This document shows, piece after piece, positions 45,548 through 57,452 of a stretch of DNA of 60,000 nt. Position 1 is the first letter of the stretch; each line of letters opens with the position of its first letter. The notes below the pieces were generated by a model that did no database searches, was not told the DNA's origin, and saw nothing but the letters and a program-made list of their open reading frames with translations. This stretch comes from Cryptomeria japonica (lineage: Eukaryota; Streptophyta; Pinopsida; Cupressales; Cupressaceae). The stretch is taken from NCBI RefSeq assembly GCF_030272615.1, contig NC_081408.1, forward strand, positions 310,166,383 to 310,226,382, written 5' to 3'. A program made the position numbers and the translations under genes.

Positions 45548-46620
45548 CTATGCCCAGTACTTACGAAGATGCATGCTATTAATAGGATCAGACAGAGGTT
45601 CACCTTCGGGAGTTGCAAGCTGATATGCCCCCGAGCCATAGGCTGCAGTTACTATGAAAGGCCCAACCCAATTGGGTTCAAACTTGCCCTTGATGACGTC
45701 AGTAGACTGTGCATTCTTGGGATTTGCCTTTAAAACCAAGTCTCCCACTTCGAAGTGTCGCCCTTTGACCTTCTTATTATAAGAGCGATGGAGACGGTTT
45801 TGGTATGCTTGCAAATGTGTCAGAGCTGTCTGACGTTTTTCATCTAACATCTCAAGCTAATGTAGACGAGAGACTCTGTGTGTCTCATCATCAATCAGGT
45901 GTTGCAAGGAAACTCTCAAGGAAGGAATCTCAACTTCCAAAGGTAAAATGGCTTCTGCACCATACACCAAGGAATAAGGTGTGGCACCAGTAGGGGTGCG
46001 AATAGAAGTGCGATAGGCCCACAGTGCTGGATTTAACTGTACGTGCCAATCTTGACCAGCATCATTGACAACTTTCTTCAGAATCTTGATAATGGTTTTA
46101 TTTGATGCTTCAGCTTGACCGTTACCCTGTGGATAGTATGGGCTAGAAAAACGGTGTTGAATATGAAATTTTTCACAAAGCTCTTTAACATCTTTATTCT
46201 TGAAGGGTCGACCATTATCTGTGACTATGGCAAGGGGAACCCCATATCTACATATGATATAATTTAGCAAGAATTTTGAAATTTGGACACCAGTGATATA
46301 GGTCATGGGGATGGCTTCAATCCATTTTGTAAAATATTCTATAGCTGTAATAATGAACTTGTGTCCATTTGCAGATGTTGGCTGAATCTTGCCGATAAGA
46401 TCCAATCCCCATTGAGAAAAGGGCCATGGAGATATAATAGAATGAAGCTCTTGAGCTGGTGCATGAATATAATTGCCATGGATCTAGCACTTGTAGCACT
46501 TTTTAACAAATTCATGAACATCTTTTTCCAAAGTAGGCCAGTAATACCCAGCACGAATCAACTTTTTGGCTAGGCTAAGACCATTGAAATGGCCCCCACA
46601 TATACCATCGTGAACCTCGT
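45548..46620 (-). pseudogene. Gypsy H integrase
   Basis: The zinc-binding H-H-C-C module (LHEVHDGICGGHFNG with KKCYKC) covers codons about 2392-2435. The core (from about codon 2460) has WGLDLIGKI, IVTDNGRPF and GNGQAEASN, carrying the D, D and E catalytic residues. The C-terminal GPY/F-type module reads FEPNWVGPFIVTAAYGSGAY, and the protein ends HLRKYWA. Stops at 46484 (after KKCYKC) and 45857 (after RLH) interrupt it. It would join element cDNA to the target with a 5-bp stagger, as the CATAT duplication shows. Confidence 0.93.
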
Positions 46621-48847
46621 GTAAAGCCATTTGTGCTTCGTCAGAATCCAAACACCTGAGGAGGGTATGGTCAAAAGAACGACGGTAAAGGGTGTCGGCG
46701 ATGATGACATATTTGGATGTTTGTCGAATAAAGGCTCGACGTTGGTTAGCGGAAAGGTTAGGTGGTAAAGTCTGGGATTTCAAATACTGATATATATCAT
46801 TGTACCAAGGGGAATTGGGACCAACAAGAATGCACATCACATCAGCAGTCGAAATGTCAAAAGAGGGGACTAGCAATTGTTCGACCAGGAATTCACACTT
46901 GTCCATATTATGAGGCATATTTATCATGGAAGCAATCGTAGCCATTGCATCTGCCGACTTGTTTTGTATTCTTGGCACTTGACTGAAATGGATAGCTGTG
47001 AATTTGGTCTTAAAGAAGTCTACCATGTGCTTATAAGGAATAAGCTTTTCATCCTTTGTGTCATAGTCATCATTGACTTGTCGGATGACTAATTGAGAAT
47101 CTCCATAGACTTGCAAATGCTTGATGTTCCAATGGACTGCCACTCGAAGTCTTGTGACCAATGCTTCATATTTTGCAATGTTGTTGGTACATTGGAAAGT
47201 TATTCTGTATGACTTTGGAATAGCATCACCTTGAGGGGTGACAAACAAAATGCCTGCGCCAGATCTGAACTTGGTGTGAGACCCATCAAAGTATAACTTC
47301 CATTCATTGGATGGTGTGAGAGCAAAGACTGATTCATCTGGGAAATCAGTCAACATGGGATGATCGTCTAAAATAGGAGCATATGCTAGTTGATCTGCTA
47401 TGACTTGTCCTTTTATCGCCTTTCGCTCCATATACTCAATGTCAAATTCACTGAGAATCATGACCCATTTTGCTAGGTGACCTGTCAAAGCTGCTCGGCT
47501 GAGCAAATATTTTAAAGGATCAATTTTGGCAATCAGCAATGTTTGATGGCTTAGCATATAATGTCGGAGCTTTTGTGTTGCAAATACCACTGCTAAGCAT
47601 GCCCTTTCAATAGTTGAATAATTTAGCTCATAGCCTACCAGTGTCCGGCTGATATAGTAAATAGCTCTTTCTTTGTCGTTCTCATCTTGTTGAGCCAAAA
47701 GAACTCTTAATGCTGTTTCAGTTGCAGAGATATACAATAGAAATGGCTTTCCTTCGATAGGAGGCATTAGGATGGGTGGCGACAACAAATAGTCTTTAAG
47801 AGCTTGAAAGGCTGATTGGCATTGCTCAGTCCATTTAAAAATGACACCTTTGTGCAATAGATGTTGGAATGGATGACATTTGTCGGCCAACTAAGCTATG
47901 AAGCGATGAATTGACTGGAGCTTTCCTTGCAGACTTCTTAATTGCCGAAGGTTGGAAGGTGGAGGCATATCCATGATTGCTTTGACCTTGGCGGGGTCGA
48001 CCTCAATGCCTCGATGAGAAACAATGTATCTGAGCAATTTTCCAGCTGTAACACCAAAGACACACTTTTTTGGATTAAGCCTGAGTTTGTAGGTCTCCAT
48101 TCTATCAAAGATTGGGCCCAAGATGGCTAAATGACTATCTCTGGTGACAGATTTGCACAACAAGTCATCAACATAATCCTCCATCAAAGTGTGCATGAAA
48201 TCATGAAAAATTGTTGTCATTGCTCTTTGATATGTGGCACCGGCATTTTTGAGACCGAAGGGCATCACATTCCAACAATAGGTGCCCTAAGCACAGGTGA
48301 ATGCAGTCTTATGCTGATCTTCAGGTGCAATACGGATTTGATTGTAGCCGGAGAAACCATCCATTAGTGAAAGCATCTCATATCCAGCCATCATGTCCAC
48401 TATGATGTCTATGTTTGGCAATGGAAAATCATCCTTAGGGCATGCTTTATTCAGGTCCCTAAAATTTGTGTAGATGCAGATGCCCCCAGTTACTTTGCTA
48501 ACTGGTACTAGATTTGAGATCCAGTCTGCATAATCAATAGGTCTGATGAAGCCCACATCGAGCAATTTTTTCAATTCCACTTTAACCAAAAGTGCCACTT
48601 GAGGATGCATTTTTCTAAGTTTTTGTTTGACAGGTTTAGCACCTGGTTTCAGTGGCAAATGATGAAGGACTAACTCTAGATCAAGGCCAGGAATATCTGC
48701 ATAAGACCACGCAAAGCTGATCTTCTTCTCCAGAAAGAAATTAATAAAATCAATCTTCTCTTGTTTTGACAAGGAGGCAACAAAGTGAATGACCCTAGGG
48801 TTATCAGGTGTACCCAAATTGATTTCCTCGGTCATCTCTAGCAACAA
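46621..48847 (-). pseudogene. Gypsy H reverse transcriptase and dual RNase H
   Basis: RT: FIRPIDYADWISNLVPVSK, YTNFRDLNKACPKDDFPLP, DGFSGYNQI, MPFGLKNAGATYQRAM and the catalytic EDYVDDLL at about codon 1873. First RNase H: FLLYISATETALRVLLAQ and ERAIYYISRTL. Second, archaeal-type RNase H from about codon 2165: WKLYFDGSHTKFRSGAG, YEALVTRLRVA, YGDSQLVIRQV and KSADAMATIA, with the D-E-D-D residues in place. The second domain is the signature of the Tat lineage. TAG stops at 48287 (in place of the conserved W before GTYCWN) and 47891. Confidence 0.94.
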
Positions 48848-50449
48848 TGTGGATTTGTCCTGAATTGATAGGGGTACATCCACTCTTCCACCTTTGGGCA
48901 CCTCAGAAAGGTTTTCACCTGCAGGTACGTCTTTTATTTTTACTTTTGTACGATCAGAGAGCGCCTTATGGTTTTCACTCAAAGATCTATTCTTTTGATT
49001 TTTTTCTTTTTCTTTTTCTTTTTCATGACTGGAAGAGGGAGTTGACTCCCCAAAATATGCTATTGAATCCAGGTCAATAGCAAAGCCTGCCTTATGGTCG
49101 CCTTGTGGTATACCTTCCCGTAGTCCCAAGAACTCTGCAATTGCTTCATCATTATGAAAACAGTCCAACGTGAGCGGTTCTTGTTGGTCATATTGGATAA
49201 GTTGGGGATATATGAGGGGCATGTCATCATCGATTGTAAGGATAGAGAGGGCTGATATGGTAAAAATGTGAATGTCGGTGGTGTCACTATCCGAACTGCT
49301 TGTGTCGGATTCGGAGCTGGGATCCCAAAATGACTCGATCCAAGCATGAGGACAGGTTTTAGGAAGAGGAGTTATTTCATGTTTATCCTCCATAGGCAAG
49401 TTATTAGGGTCAATGAAGATATTGTCAAGGGTATAGGAGCTGGAAGAAAAAGAACTCCACTCCCATTCATTAGAATCAGTCTCGGGTTGGGTAGCCTCAG
49501 GTGTTATTTCATCGTCAGAATCACGCCCTTTTCGACACGTGGACCTTTTGGTAGATGTGGATCCAATTCGTAACGGTACAAAGCCTAACCCTAAAGTTGG
49601 GGGTCGCCTCTCAGGTATAATGGGTTCTAGCCTTCCATTGTTTTTTAAGCCTAAGCCACTGCAGCCATCATATCCTTTCTTCTGCAACATAGTAAATCCT
49701 TTGCCATATAATTCCACTGGCAACTTGACAGGTGGAGTTTCAGTTGGATCCTTATAGAGCCAATCTATGACATCATCATCTATAGTTTCTTTGTCAAGTT
49801 CCCCCCATCTTGCAAATGTAGTAGGAGGCTGATATTGAATAACGACCTTGGGTTCCTTTTGCAATAAATGCGGTTTTCCATATGATTTTGGAGACATTGG
49901 CAAATTTCCAATGAGGAATGTTTGGTCCATTGAATATTCTCCACACCCTTGGTCTTGTATCTTCAGTTTTCCTTTGACAGCATCCAATAATGCATTGGGA
50001 TCCACATAACTATCTGATTTGGCCTCTCTATTGACTGGTATTTGCCGCTGAGGAGTATCTTTTAGGGTAGCACAGAACTGGAATGGATTAGGGTCTCCTG
50101 GAATGGTTATCTCAATTCCGTTGTAAGGATATTTTAGACATTGATGATAAGTGGATGGAACTGCTTTCATGGCATGGATCCACGGGCGGCCAAGGATCAT
50201 ATTATAAGGGAGATCAAGGTCTAGGACTTGTAGGAAAGTGCTTTCCGTCACTGGACCAACTCTGATGGGCAATACAATTATCCCTTTGGATGGGCATTCA
50301 GCATCATCATAGGCTTTGATTGTTATCCTTTTGGAAGCATCTATGTCATTTTCTGAATATCTGAGGCCAATGACCACTCTTAAGGTGTAGATATTAAGAC
50401 CTGCTCCGCCATCTATCAGGACTCGCCGGATTTTGCAATTGTGGACAAA
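48848..50449 (-). pseudogene. Gypsy H protease, G-patch and linker
   Basis: The retropepsin-like active site VLIDGGAGLNIYTL is at about codon 1127 (DGG in place of DSG, as often in this lineage). The downstream YNMILGRPWIHAMKAVPSTY is the conserved flap-to-C-terminal stretch. At codons about 1364-1406 KGFTMLQKKGYDGCSGLG and PPTLGLGFVP form a G-patch, a glycine-rich nucleic-acid-binding module. A Ser/Asp/Glu-rich linker and a KEKEKEK tract precede RT. No stop falls in this segment. Confidence 0.88.
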
Positions 50450-53400
50450 GACTTCTAGGTGCAAAGGGTCATTATGGGGAAGCTTGTCAGGTGAGATATC
50501 ACCATCGGAAAATGCGACACTTTGGGAAATGGCTAAATGTCCAATCCACGCTTGAAATTGGTCAACATCAATATCTGTCGGGACAGTTGACTCAGTCAAA
50601 GCTTTATCTAGGACTGCACGATGCATGGGAGACATTTTCAACAACTCTAGAATGGATATTTGTGCAGGTGTTTTTCCTAGATGATCCAAAAGATTATACC
50701 GACTTGCAGGAGTTGGTTTGGGAGGACCGGCAGGAGCTCCTTTCACGACTATTTTAGACCGACGAGTGGTGACCACACAAGAAGGATCTTGTCCTTTTAT
50801 CTGCAAGGTGGACACATACTCATTTGATGCATGAAAACAATTAATGACATTGTGATAACTGGTATTTGCATAATTAGCCATTTGAGCAGAATTGGAAGAA
50901 GACGCTTTACCCTTGTCATGATCAAGCAAAGGAGTTTTGAAAATAGTATGATCAGTATTAGAGGTCAGATGGGTTGGATCTATCTCAATTACTCCTTGTT
51001 CCAATAAATCTTGAATCATATGTTTTAATTGAAAACATGAAGCAGTTTTATGTCCTTTAGACCGATGGTATTCACAGTACGCATTATCATTCCACCAATG
51101 CAGTTTTACCGGTGGTTCTGCCTTAATATCTGGTAGTTTGATAAACTTCGCTTGTATTAATTGCTTCATGACTGATTCAATAGGCTCTCCCAATGGTGTA
51201 AACTATCGAGGAGGCCCATCCAGCGATCGGAAGGGTCTGCGTTGTTGATTTTGTTGTTGGCCTTGCTGCTGATTATATTGTTGAGCATGCTGTTGTGGAA
51301 CCTGTTGTTGACTATATTGTGGCTGTTGAGCATGCTATTGATATTGCGGCTGTTGAGCATGTTGTTGATACTGCGACTGTTGAGCAACATTGTTCCTGGG
51401 TGCTTGATTTTGTTCCATAGTCGACATGTTAGGAACACTCAACTTCTTGATTGTGAATGGGGGTTGATTTGCATTCACCACTCTCGCATCAACAACACCA
51501 TCATTAGTGACGTTCTTGTTCTTATACCAAAATCTGTTTCTATCCCCTGAATAATTTGTGTTGTCATTGTCCTTATTGAGCTTGATAATTCCTTTAGCTA
51601 CAAGAGCTGCTTCAATATTCATTCCTTTCTTAATGATTTTTTCTATAGTACTAGGACTTTTCAATTTTAGCTCATACATCATTTCTGGGACTAGATTCTA
51701 GATAAACAGATTCACTTGCTGTTCTTTAGGTATATCGAGAGAAGAACGACTATACAAACTTCGCCATCGTTGCAAAAAGGTCACTAATGGTTCACCTTGC
51801 TTTTGTTTGGTATTGCATAAATCCGACATAGTCACATCACTGTCGATGTTGAACGCGAAATGAGATATAAACTTCTGCGCCAGTTCTGACCAAGTCTTTA
51901 TATTTCCTGGTAGATGAGAATACCAATCCATAGCTTGTCCAGTGAGACTTCGTGCAAATAATCGCATTAAATATGTGTCCTCATAGTTTATTTCTGTGCA
52001 TGCCGCGTAAAATGCTCGAATATGATCTCTTGGATTGCCATGCCCTCTATATTTCTCAAAGTGGGGTGCCTCAAAATGCTTAGGGAATGGAGGCATGTAT
52101 ACACTCTTGTCAAAGGGATTAGGACATAAATCTTGATCTGTATACAACTTCTTTGTTCCTTTAGTTTCTAATGTGTCAACTTTTCGTCATAACATCTCAA
52201 GTTGTTGTGCAATTGTATCAGATTGTAGAGGTTCATCAATAATCCTAGTTGGTATTCTTTGTTGATATATCGCATTTCCGATTGGCTGTTGATACTCCGC
52301 AATGGCCGTTTTTGGCGTTTCCTGCATATAAAGTTCTTGGTACTTCTCTTGTTGTTGGGGTTGTGCTATGCCTTGATATTGACTTTGTTGTTGTGCTTCT
52401 TGGAGCCTAGGTTGATATTGCAATTGAGTAGGCTGTTGATATTGCATAGGCGCCACTTGCGGTTGTGAAGTAGGATAACTTGTTTGTCTTGGCACATATT
52501 GTGGCACATATTGTTGGTGTTGATGAATTGGGATTTGTTGACTTTGTGCCAATTGTTGTCGCGGTGTATATCCAATCATTTGTAAAAAAGCTTGTTTAGA
52601 TGATTTTCGTTGCTTCTCCTTAGGATGGGGTATAGCACTTACATTAACTTGCTGTGTTGTTTGTCCAATCCCTTGTGATGGTTGCAAGTTTGTGTTAACT
52701 TGTAATGGTGCCGACGGTGCTGCAATTTCTTGTCAAATGCGACATTGTTGTTGTTGCACTTCATTTGTTTGCACATTTGATCGTACCTTTTGCGTATTAC
52801 CCAATTGTTGCAACAATTGCTGATGGTGCACACCACTATCTATAGCTCTTTGTGTAGCCATTATCGAAGGATCTGTTGCAATAGTGTTTGACAAAGATAC
52901 ATAAGAACTTTGTTGCATCATGGAATTGCTTTGGACATTATTGACATTAGGCATTCCAGTTGTGAAACTTTCTTGTATCTTGGATGCTGATCCAATTTTA
53001 TGCATATGAGGAACCACTTCTTGTTGAGGAACCGCTGTCGATATTTGCATAGTCTTCATTTGATCTTGTATTGCAGGCATTGTATTGAATAATGGATTAT
53101 TTATCGTCTCAAACAATGACTTTTGCGGAATAGTCACTGTCAATGCCTTTGACGCACGTTTACTCATCAATGTAGGTTGAAGCTCTTGTTGCACATTTTC
53201 TTTATTGAGATGCGAAGAGAAACTTAATGGCTCACTGCCTTGTTGTGTTTGCACATTAATTGGTTCATTTAAGGGAACCATATCACTCATCATGTGAAGA
53301 TACTTTTGAGGATACGTTTTAAAGACTTTGCTCAGGAATTTATCCATCCTTTTTATTACCTTTGGATCTTGAAGGAACATGTCAACCTCATTAGAAGCAT

Positions 53401-53791
53401 CAGAATCAGATGAAGAATCTGGTTGGACATTTGGATTCGTTTCTTGTCGAATACCTTGGTCTGAACCGAATCCTTGTGAAAGAGTTTGGTCTTCATACAG
53501 TGTTTGAGTTCGAATATCATGTTGCAAATTTGGTTGATCCCAATTAAAAGGTGCACTTCCTCTTGGAGTTGGTGGAACACTCCCATGTCCTGGTTTCATG
53601 GGTACAAATACTGGTTCAAATAATGGAGGTGGTCCAAGTTGAACCATTCCATATGGTGGTAGAGATGTGTTTGATGAACCTTCAACTTGCACTGTTTGAC
53701 TAGTTTGACACTGCGAATTTACTATGTTATCCATGGATTGATACATTGATTCACTCATCTTCTTAGATCTTGATCTTGTCTCAACTGGCAT
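50450..53791 (-). pseudogene. Gypsy H gag and zinc knuckle
   Basis: The N-terminal 540 codons are low-complexity and Q-rich (QQ repeats), with SRSKKMSESMYQ at the start. The gag core at codons about 565-700 shows HFEKYRGHGNPRDHIRAFY, LFARSLTGQAMDWYSHLPG and FLQRWRSLYSR. A QQHAQQPQYQ-type repeat follows, then the knuckle CEYHRSKGHKTASC (C-x2-H-x4-H-x4-C) at about codons 906-919. Five of the nine nonsense codons lie in this part. The D gag core and knuckle are clear relatives. Confidence 0.9.
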
Positions 53792-55894
53792 GTCACTTAT
53801 GCAAATGCAATTTTTTTTTTTTTTGGAAATTTTCAAGGATAATGTATGATATGCAACTAAATGCAAACTAAATCTATGAAAATGCAATCTATGTTTTTGG
53901 TTGTTTTGAAGATTTTGACAAACTTTTGAAATGCAAATCTAAGAGATGGACCTTTAGGAAATTGAAATGATGTCTAGACCTCAAAGGAAAAAAGGACTTA
54001 ATTGACAAAGGACAAGATGACAATGTCTCCCCTATATGCTTGGATACTAAGCTAGGTTTGACGAAATGATATTGATGACAAAAGGACAAAATATTTGATA
54101 AGGTCTAGACTTCTTAACAATGACTTAGGGTTTATCAAAGATTTGGATTGCTTAAGTATGACAAGACCTAGGTTTTTGAGACTATATGCAAAGGGATAAT
54201 TAATATGCAAATGATCTTAATATGATATGATAAAGACTTAGGCTTAATGAAGAGACTTGGGATATGCAAATGCCAATGTATGACAATGTCCACCTAAGAT
54301 GAAACCTAGGGTTTAATTATGAAATGACATTACTCTTATGCAAGAGGATATATGCAAATGGATGACTCTAATTGGTATGCAAAAGAAGTATGACTTAGGT
54401 GAAACCTCACTTTGATATTTGATAATGACTTTTGAAAAATGCAACCTAGGATGAACCTAAATGTAAGTGACATAAGAGTTGAGACAAGTTTTTGAACAAC
54501 ATTGGATAACCATGCTTGAAGGTGTGTTTCAAACCTTGTTGAATGTTTGTTGGATGAATGTCTCTTGTGTTTGATCTTATGTTATATCAATGTGTTGGCT
54601 CTTGAAATGGTATTCAACTTTTGACAATCAAAGAATACAAGATATTGCAACTTAGACTCAAGGCAATCATGCTCATTTCCACATTCCTTAGGGTAGGCAA
54701 AGACATTAGGTACTTGAGAGGTAGACTCATTATGGGATTCAAGGAGAATACATAGATGCTTGACCCCACGGGCTCCCCTCCACGGAACTCACTTCTCAGG
54801 GCAGCCAAGAATCAGTTCCCATGGAATCTCCCCATGGCGAACTTAGTATCTCTTCCAAGTATCTGAATTTGTCCTTCTCAAGCAACTAGAAGGGTTTTTG
54901 GCTTCTAAAACAAGGTATGTAGTAAGGATTTCTGTTAAGCATTACTCCTTGATGTCATGCAAGTATGATTGAGACATTAAGCCCATCAAGATACCAAACA
55001 AATGTAGTCGCGCAAGTGTGATTTAGACCAAGAGGCCCTACTTAGATGTTGATAGGAGAAAGAGTTTCAAGGGGCATCACTTCCCAAGTAACTGCAATTC
55101 CCACGTAACACTTCCTTCAAAGCTTTTGCTCATCAGGTATTTGTTTATAGTGAGTTAGAATGCCAAGGAATTATAGCCGTACTCACTTTGGGTCGTTCCC
55201 TTCTCACGATTATCACTCGCTTGCTAAAGCAAAGTGGTTGGGAAGGCAGGCCCTCTAATGGAGACAAACAATCAGCAACACAAGCATGGTATTGAAGATC
55301 TGGATTTCTGATCACCCTATAAAGGATGAGAGCATACTCTCCTACTCCAATGTCATACTTAACAAACAAAGCAAACAAGGGTTCATTTCCACCTACTTAT
55401 AAATCACTAAATGCCTAATTAAAAATCTCAAACACATGATTTGGTTGTTTCTCCAAGGCAACCTGCAAAACACATGTCAGAAGTTTGATTTGTTGTCTTT
55501 GGCCATCGAATCTGCATAACACACGTTAGTAGTTTGATTTTTAGTCTTTTTCATGCATATGCCAAGATCCTGCACAAATAATCAGTACCAAAATCCAAAG
55601 CATAGAAAACAGAAAGCAAAAAAACATCAAAAATTTCAAGTAAACTGCATTTTTTTAACCTCTGATCTGGACTTTACACAGGCGTAGAAGATAGGACACA
55701 AGTGCAGGATGTCAAACACAAGCACATAAGTCTTCAACACAAGCGCAAGATGCTTCAACACAGGCGCAGAATGCTTCACACAGGCGCAGGATGTGTCCAA
55801 AATGCACTGCACGGCTCTGTTTTTGAGTTTTTTGACCTGCAAATCAGCTTAGAAGCACTCCAAAACACAGTAAGATGGTTAGAAGGTTAGTATT
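53792..55894 (-). other. leader (5' UTR) of Gypsy H
   Basis: 2.1 kb without a supported gene. It contains a 21-bp minisatellite (55677-55800), an imperfect direct repeat of about 60 bp near 55460 and 55510, and a G/C-richer stretch near 54760-54840. Such long leaders are usual in Tat-like elements. Confidence 0.7.
55677..55800. repeat. 21-bp minisatellite in leader of H
   Basis: CACAGGCGCAG-like units start at 55677, 55697, 55717, 55738, 55759 and 55779, about 20-21 bp apart. They lie about 100 bp from the primer site. The minus strand can be read as a 7-residue peptide repeat, but no gene is implied. Confidence 0.85.
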
Positions 55895-55895
55895 C

Positions 55896-55910
55896 ACGTC
55901 GGGTTCACCA
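55896..55910 (-). other. primer-binding site of Gypsy H
   Basis: The + strand reads ACGTCGGGTTCACCA, a tRNA-like 3' end with CCA. The minus strand gives TGGTGAACCCGACGT, 5 nt from the LTR. Identical over 15 bases to the site of element D and unlike the Met-type site of the Copia elements. The tRNA is not identified. Confidence 0.82.
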
Positions 55911-55915
55911 GTTAA

Positions 55916-57447
55916 TGTAGTGTAGAAATTAGGAATCATCAAAACATAAGTAGATCAAATCAAAACATTAAACATGATAGCTCAATCATAAGAAAACTCA
56001 TTGGAAATGAACCTAATTCTAAAGCACATTCAATGGAGGTATGAAAACAAAGCATTCAAGAGTAAAATTATGCAAACCAGACGTAGAGTTGAATACTTCT
56101 TCCATGCGGCTCCATTGTTGTTCTTTCCTCTTCAATGGGTTTGTGGATCTCACCTACAAGTGCATACACAATTGAAAGCAAAAAGCTCAAGAGTACTAGA
56201 AACGAAAGTTCGGTAGTTTGATTGAAATTTGGGATTAGATTTGATTGAAAATCATCCAATTTATAGAAGAATTGGATAAATGAGCAAATTAGCATGAAAG
56301 AGATTTGAATAGAAATTCAAATCAATAATAGCATATCTATGACAAATTGCTATGCAAGGCTTATGATAATTCATGACAAATTTCTATGTCAAGAATTTAT
56401 GACATTTTATGACATTTTATGACATTTTAAGACAAATTCTATGACACATTTCTATGTCAAGAATTTTATGACAATTTATGACAAATTCTATGACAAATTT
56501 CTATGTCATTGCCATAAATTTAGGAAAGAAATAGGAGAAAATTGAATTTAAGAATTAAGAAATTAGGAAATTAGAGAATAATGAAAATAGGAAATTAGAA
56601 ATTAATGAATTAATCAATAATTTTTCATTTATTAATTAATTCACTCACAAAGAGGAATAATTAGCCAATTAAATGAATATTTAATTGTAATGAGAAAACT
56701 TAGGATAAATAAATAATTTATTAATCCTAAAGGAAGAAATGACACATTAGGTTAAATGAATAAATCATGAAACCCTAGAAGACAAATTAGAAATGCGAAA
56801 ATGACAATTAGGTCTTGATTGAAGATAATTAATGTCATGATTTTGAATTGATAAATGACCAGTGCGATAAATGATTTGATTGAGAAATACGCCAATTGAC
56901 ATGATTTGATCCAAATTGACACAATTGAGACAGATAATGATTGATGACAAATCGGTCACAAAGTGACAAGATTGACAAAAGGACAAGAATTTACAACAAA
57001 ATGGATTGCAAGATGATAAGATTGAAAATGACCACGATCGATGACAAATCGATCGTAAAATAACAAGATTGCACATGACAACGATCGATGACAAATCGAT
57101 CGTTAAAATGACAAGACTGAAGGATTTATGATACGATTGATAAGATTGATAGAAGGACAAAACCCTAATTAGGATTGACGATGTCCAAAATGATGACAAA
57201 TGAATACGCAAATTGATGCGACAGGGTAAAATCGATCAAAATCATGACTAGATAATGTTGTCGACAAGACCAAATTTGAAGACGAGATGATTGAAGAATG
57301 TAGAAGAATGACTCAATGTTCGCAAATGATAAAAATCAAGTGCGTGACATAGGAGAAATGTTAATGCGACGCAAAAACCTAAAATGAGGCAATGCGCAAA
57401 TGTTAAAGTATGACCTCGCAAGCGTTGACCATTTTTGGGTGTCTACA
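55916..57447 (-). repeat. 5' LTR of Gypsy H
   Basis: 1,532 bp, colinear with 42434-43965 at an offset of 13,482. It carries the TATA-like box at 56265-56258 on the minus strand and the same hairpin repeats. Confidence 0.96.
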
Positions 57448-57452
57448 CATAT

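Larger units (their letters stand above)
45548..53791 (-). pseudogene. Gypsy H gag-pol, one frame with nine nonsense codons
   Basis: From the ATG at 53791-53789 (MPVETRSRSKK) to TAG at 45548 there are 2,748 codons in a single phase with no frameshift. An upstream ATG in frame at 53887 is less likely, because the added residues are hydrophobic and followed by poly-K. Internal stops sit at 52733 (TGA), 52187 (TGA), and 51698, 51335, 51203, 48287, 47891, 46484 and 45857 (all TAG). Most fall where family sequence would have Q (CAG), R (CGA) or W (TGG), so single transitions explain them. The domain order is gag, zinc knuckle, protease, G-patch, RT, RNase H, second RNase H, integrase. As it stands only short pieces could be translated. 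Confidence 0.93.
42434..57447 (-). mobile_element. Gypsy LTR retrotransposon H (Tat-like), full length
   Basis: 15,014 bp, with LTRs of 1,532 bp each (42434-43965 and 55916-57447), TGTAG...CTACA ends and a perfect target duplication CATAT (42429-42433 and 57448-57452). Order on the minus strand: LTR, primer site, leader, gag-pol in one frame, 3' UTR, polypurine tract, LTR. Two RNase H domains before the integrase place it in or near the Tat lineage. About eleven LTR mismatches mean a fairly recent insertion into Copia G. Confidence 0.96.

Noticed and set aside
45548-53791. endogenous pararetrovirus
   Set aside because: The element has two LTRs, an integrase and a 5-bp target duplication, and lacks movement-protein features. 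It is a Gypsy retrotransposon.
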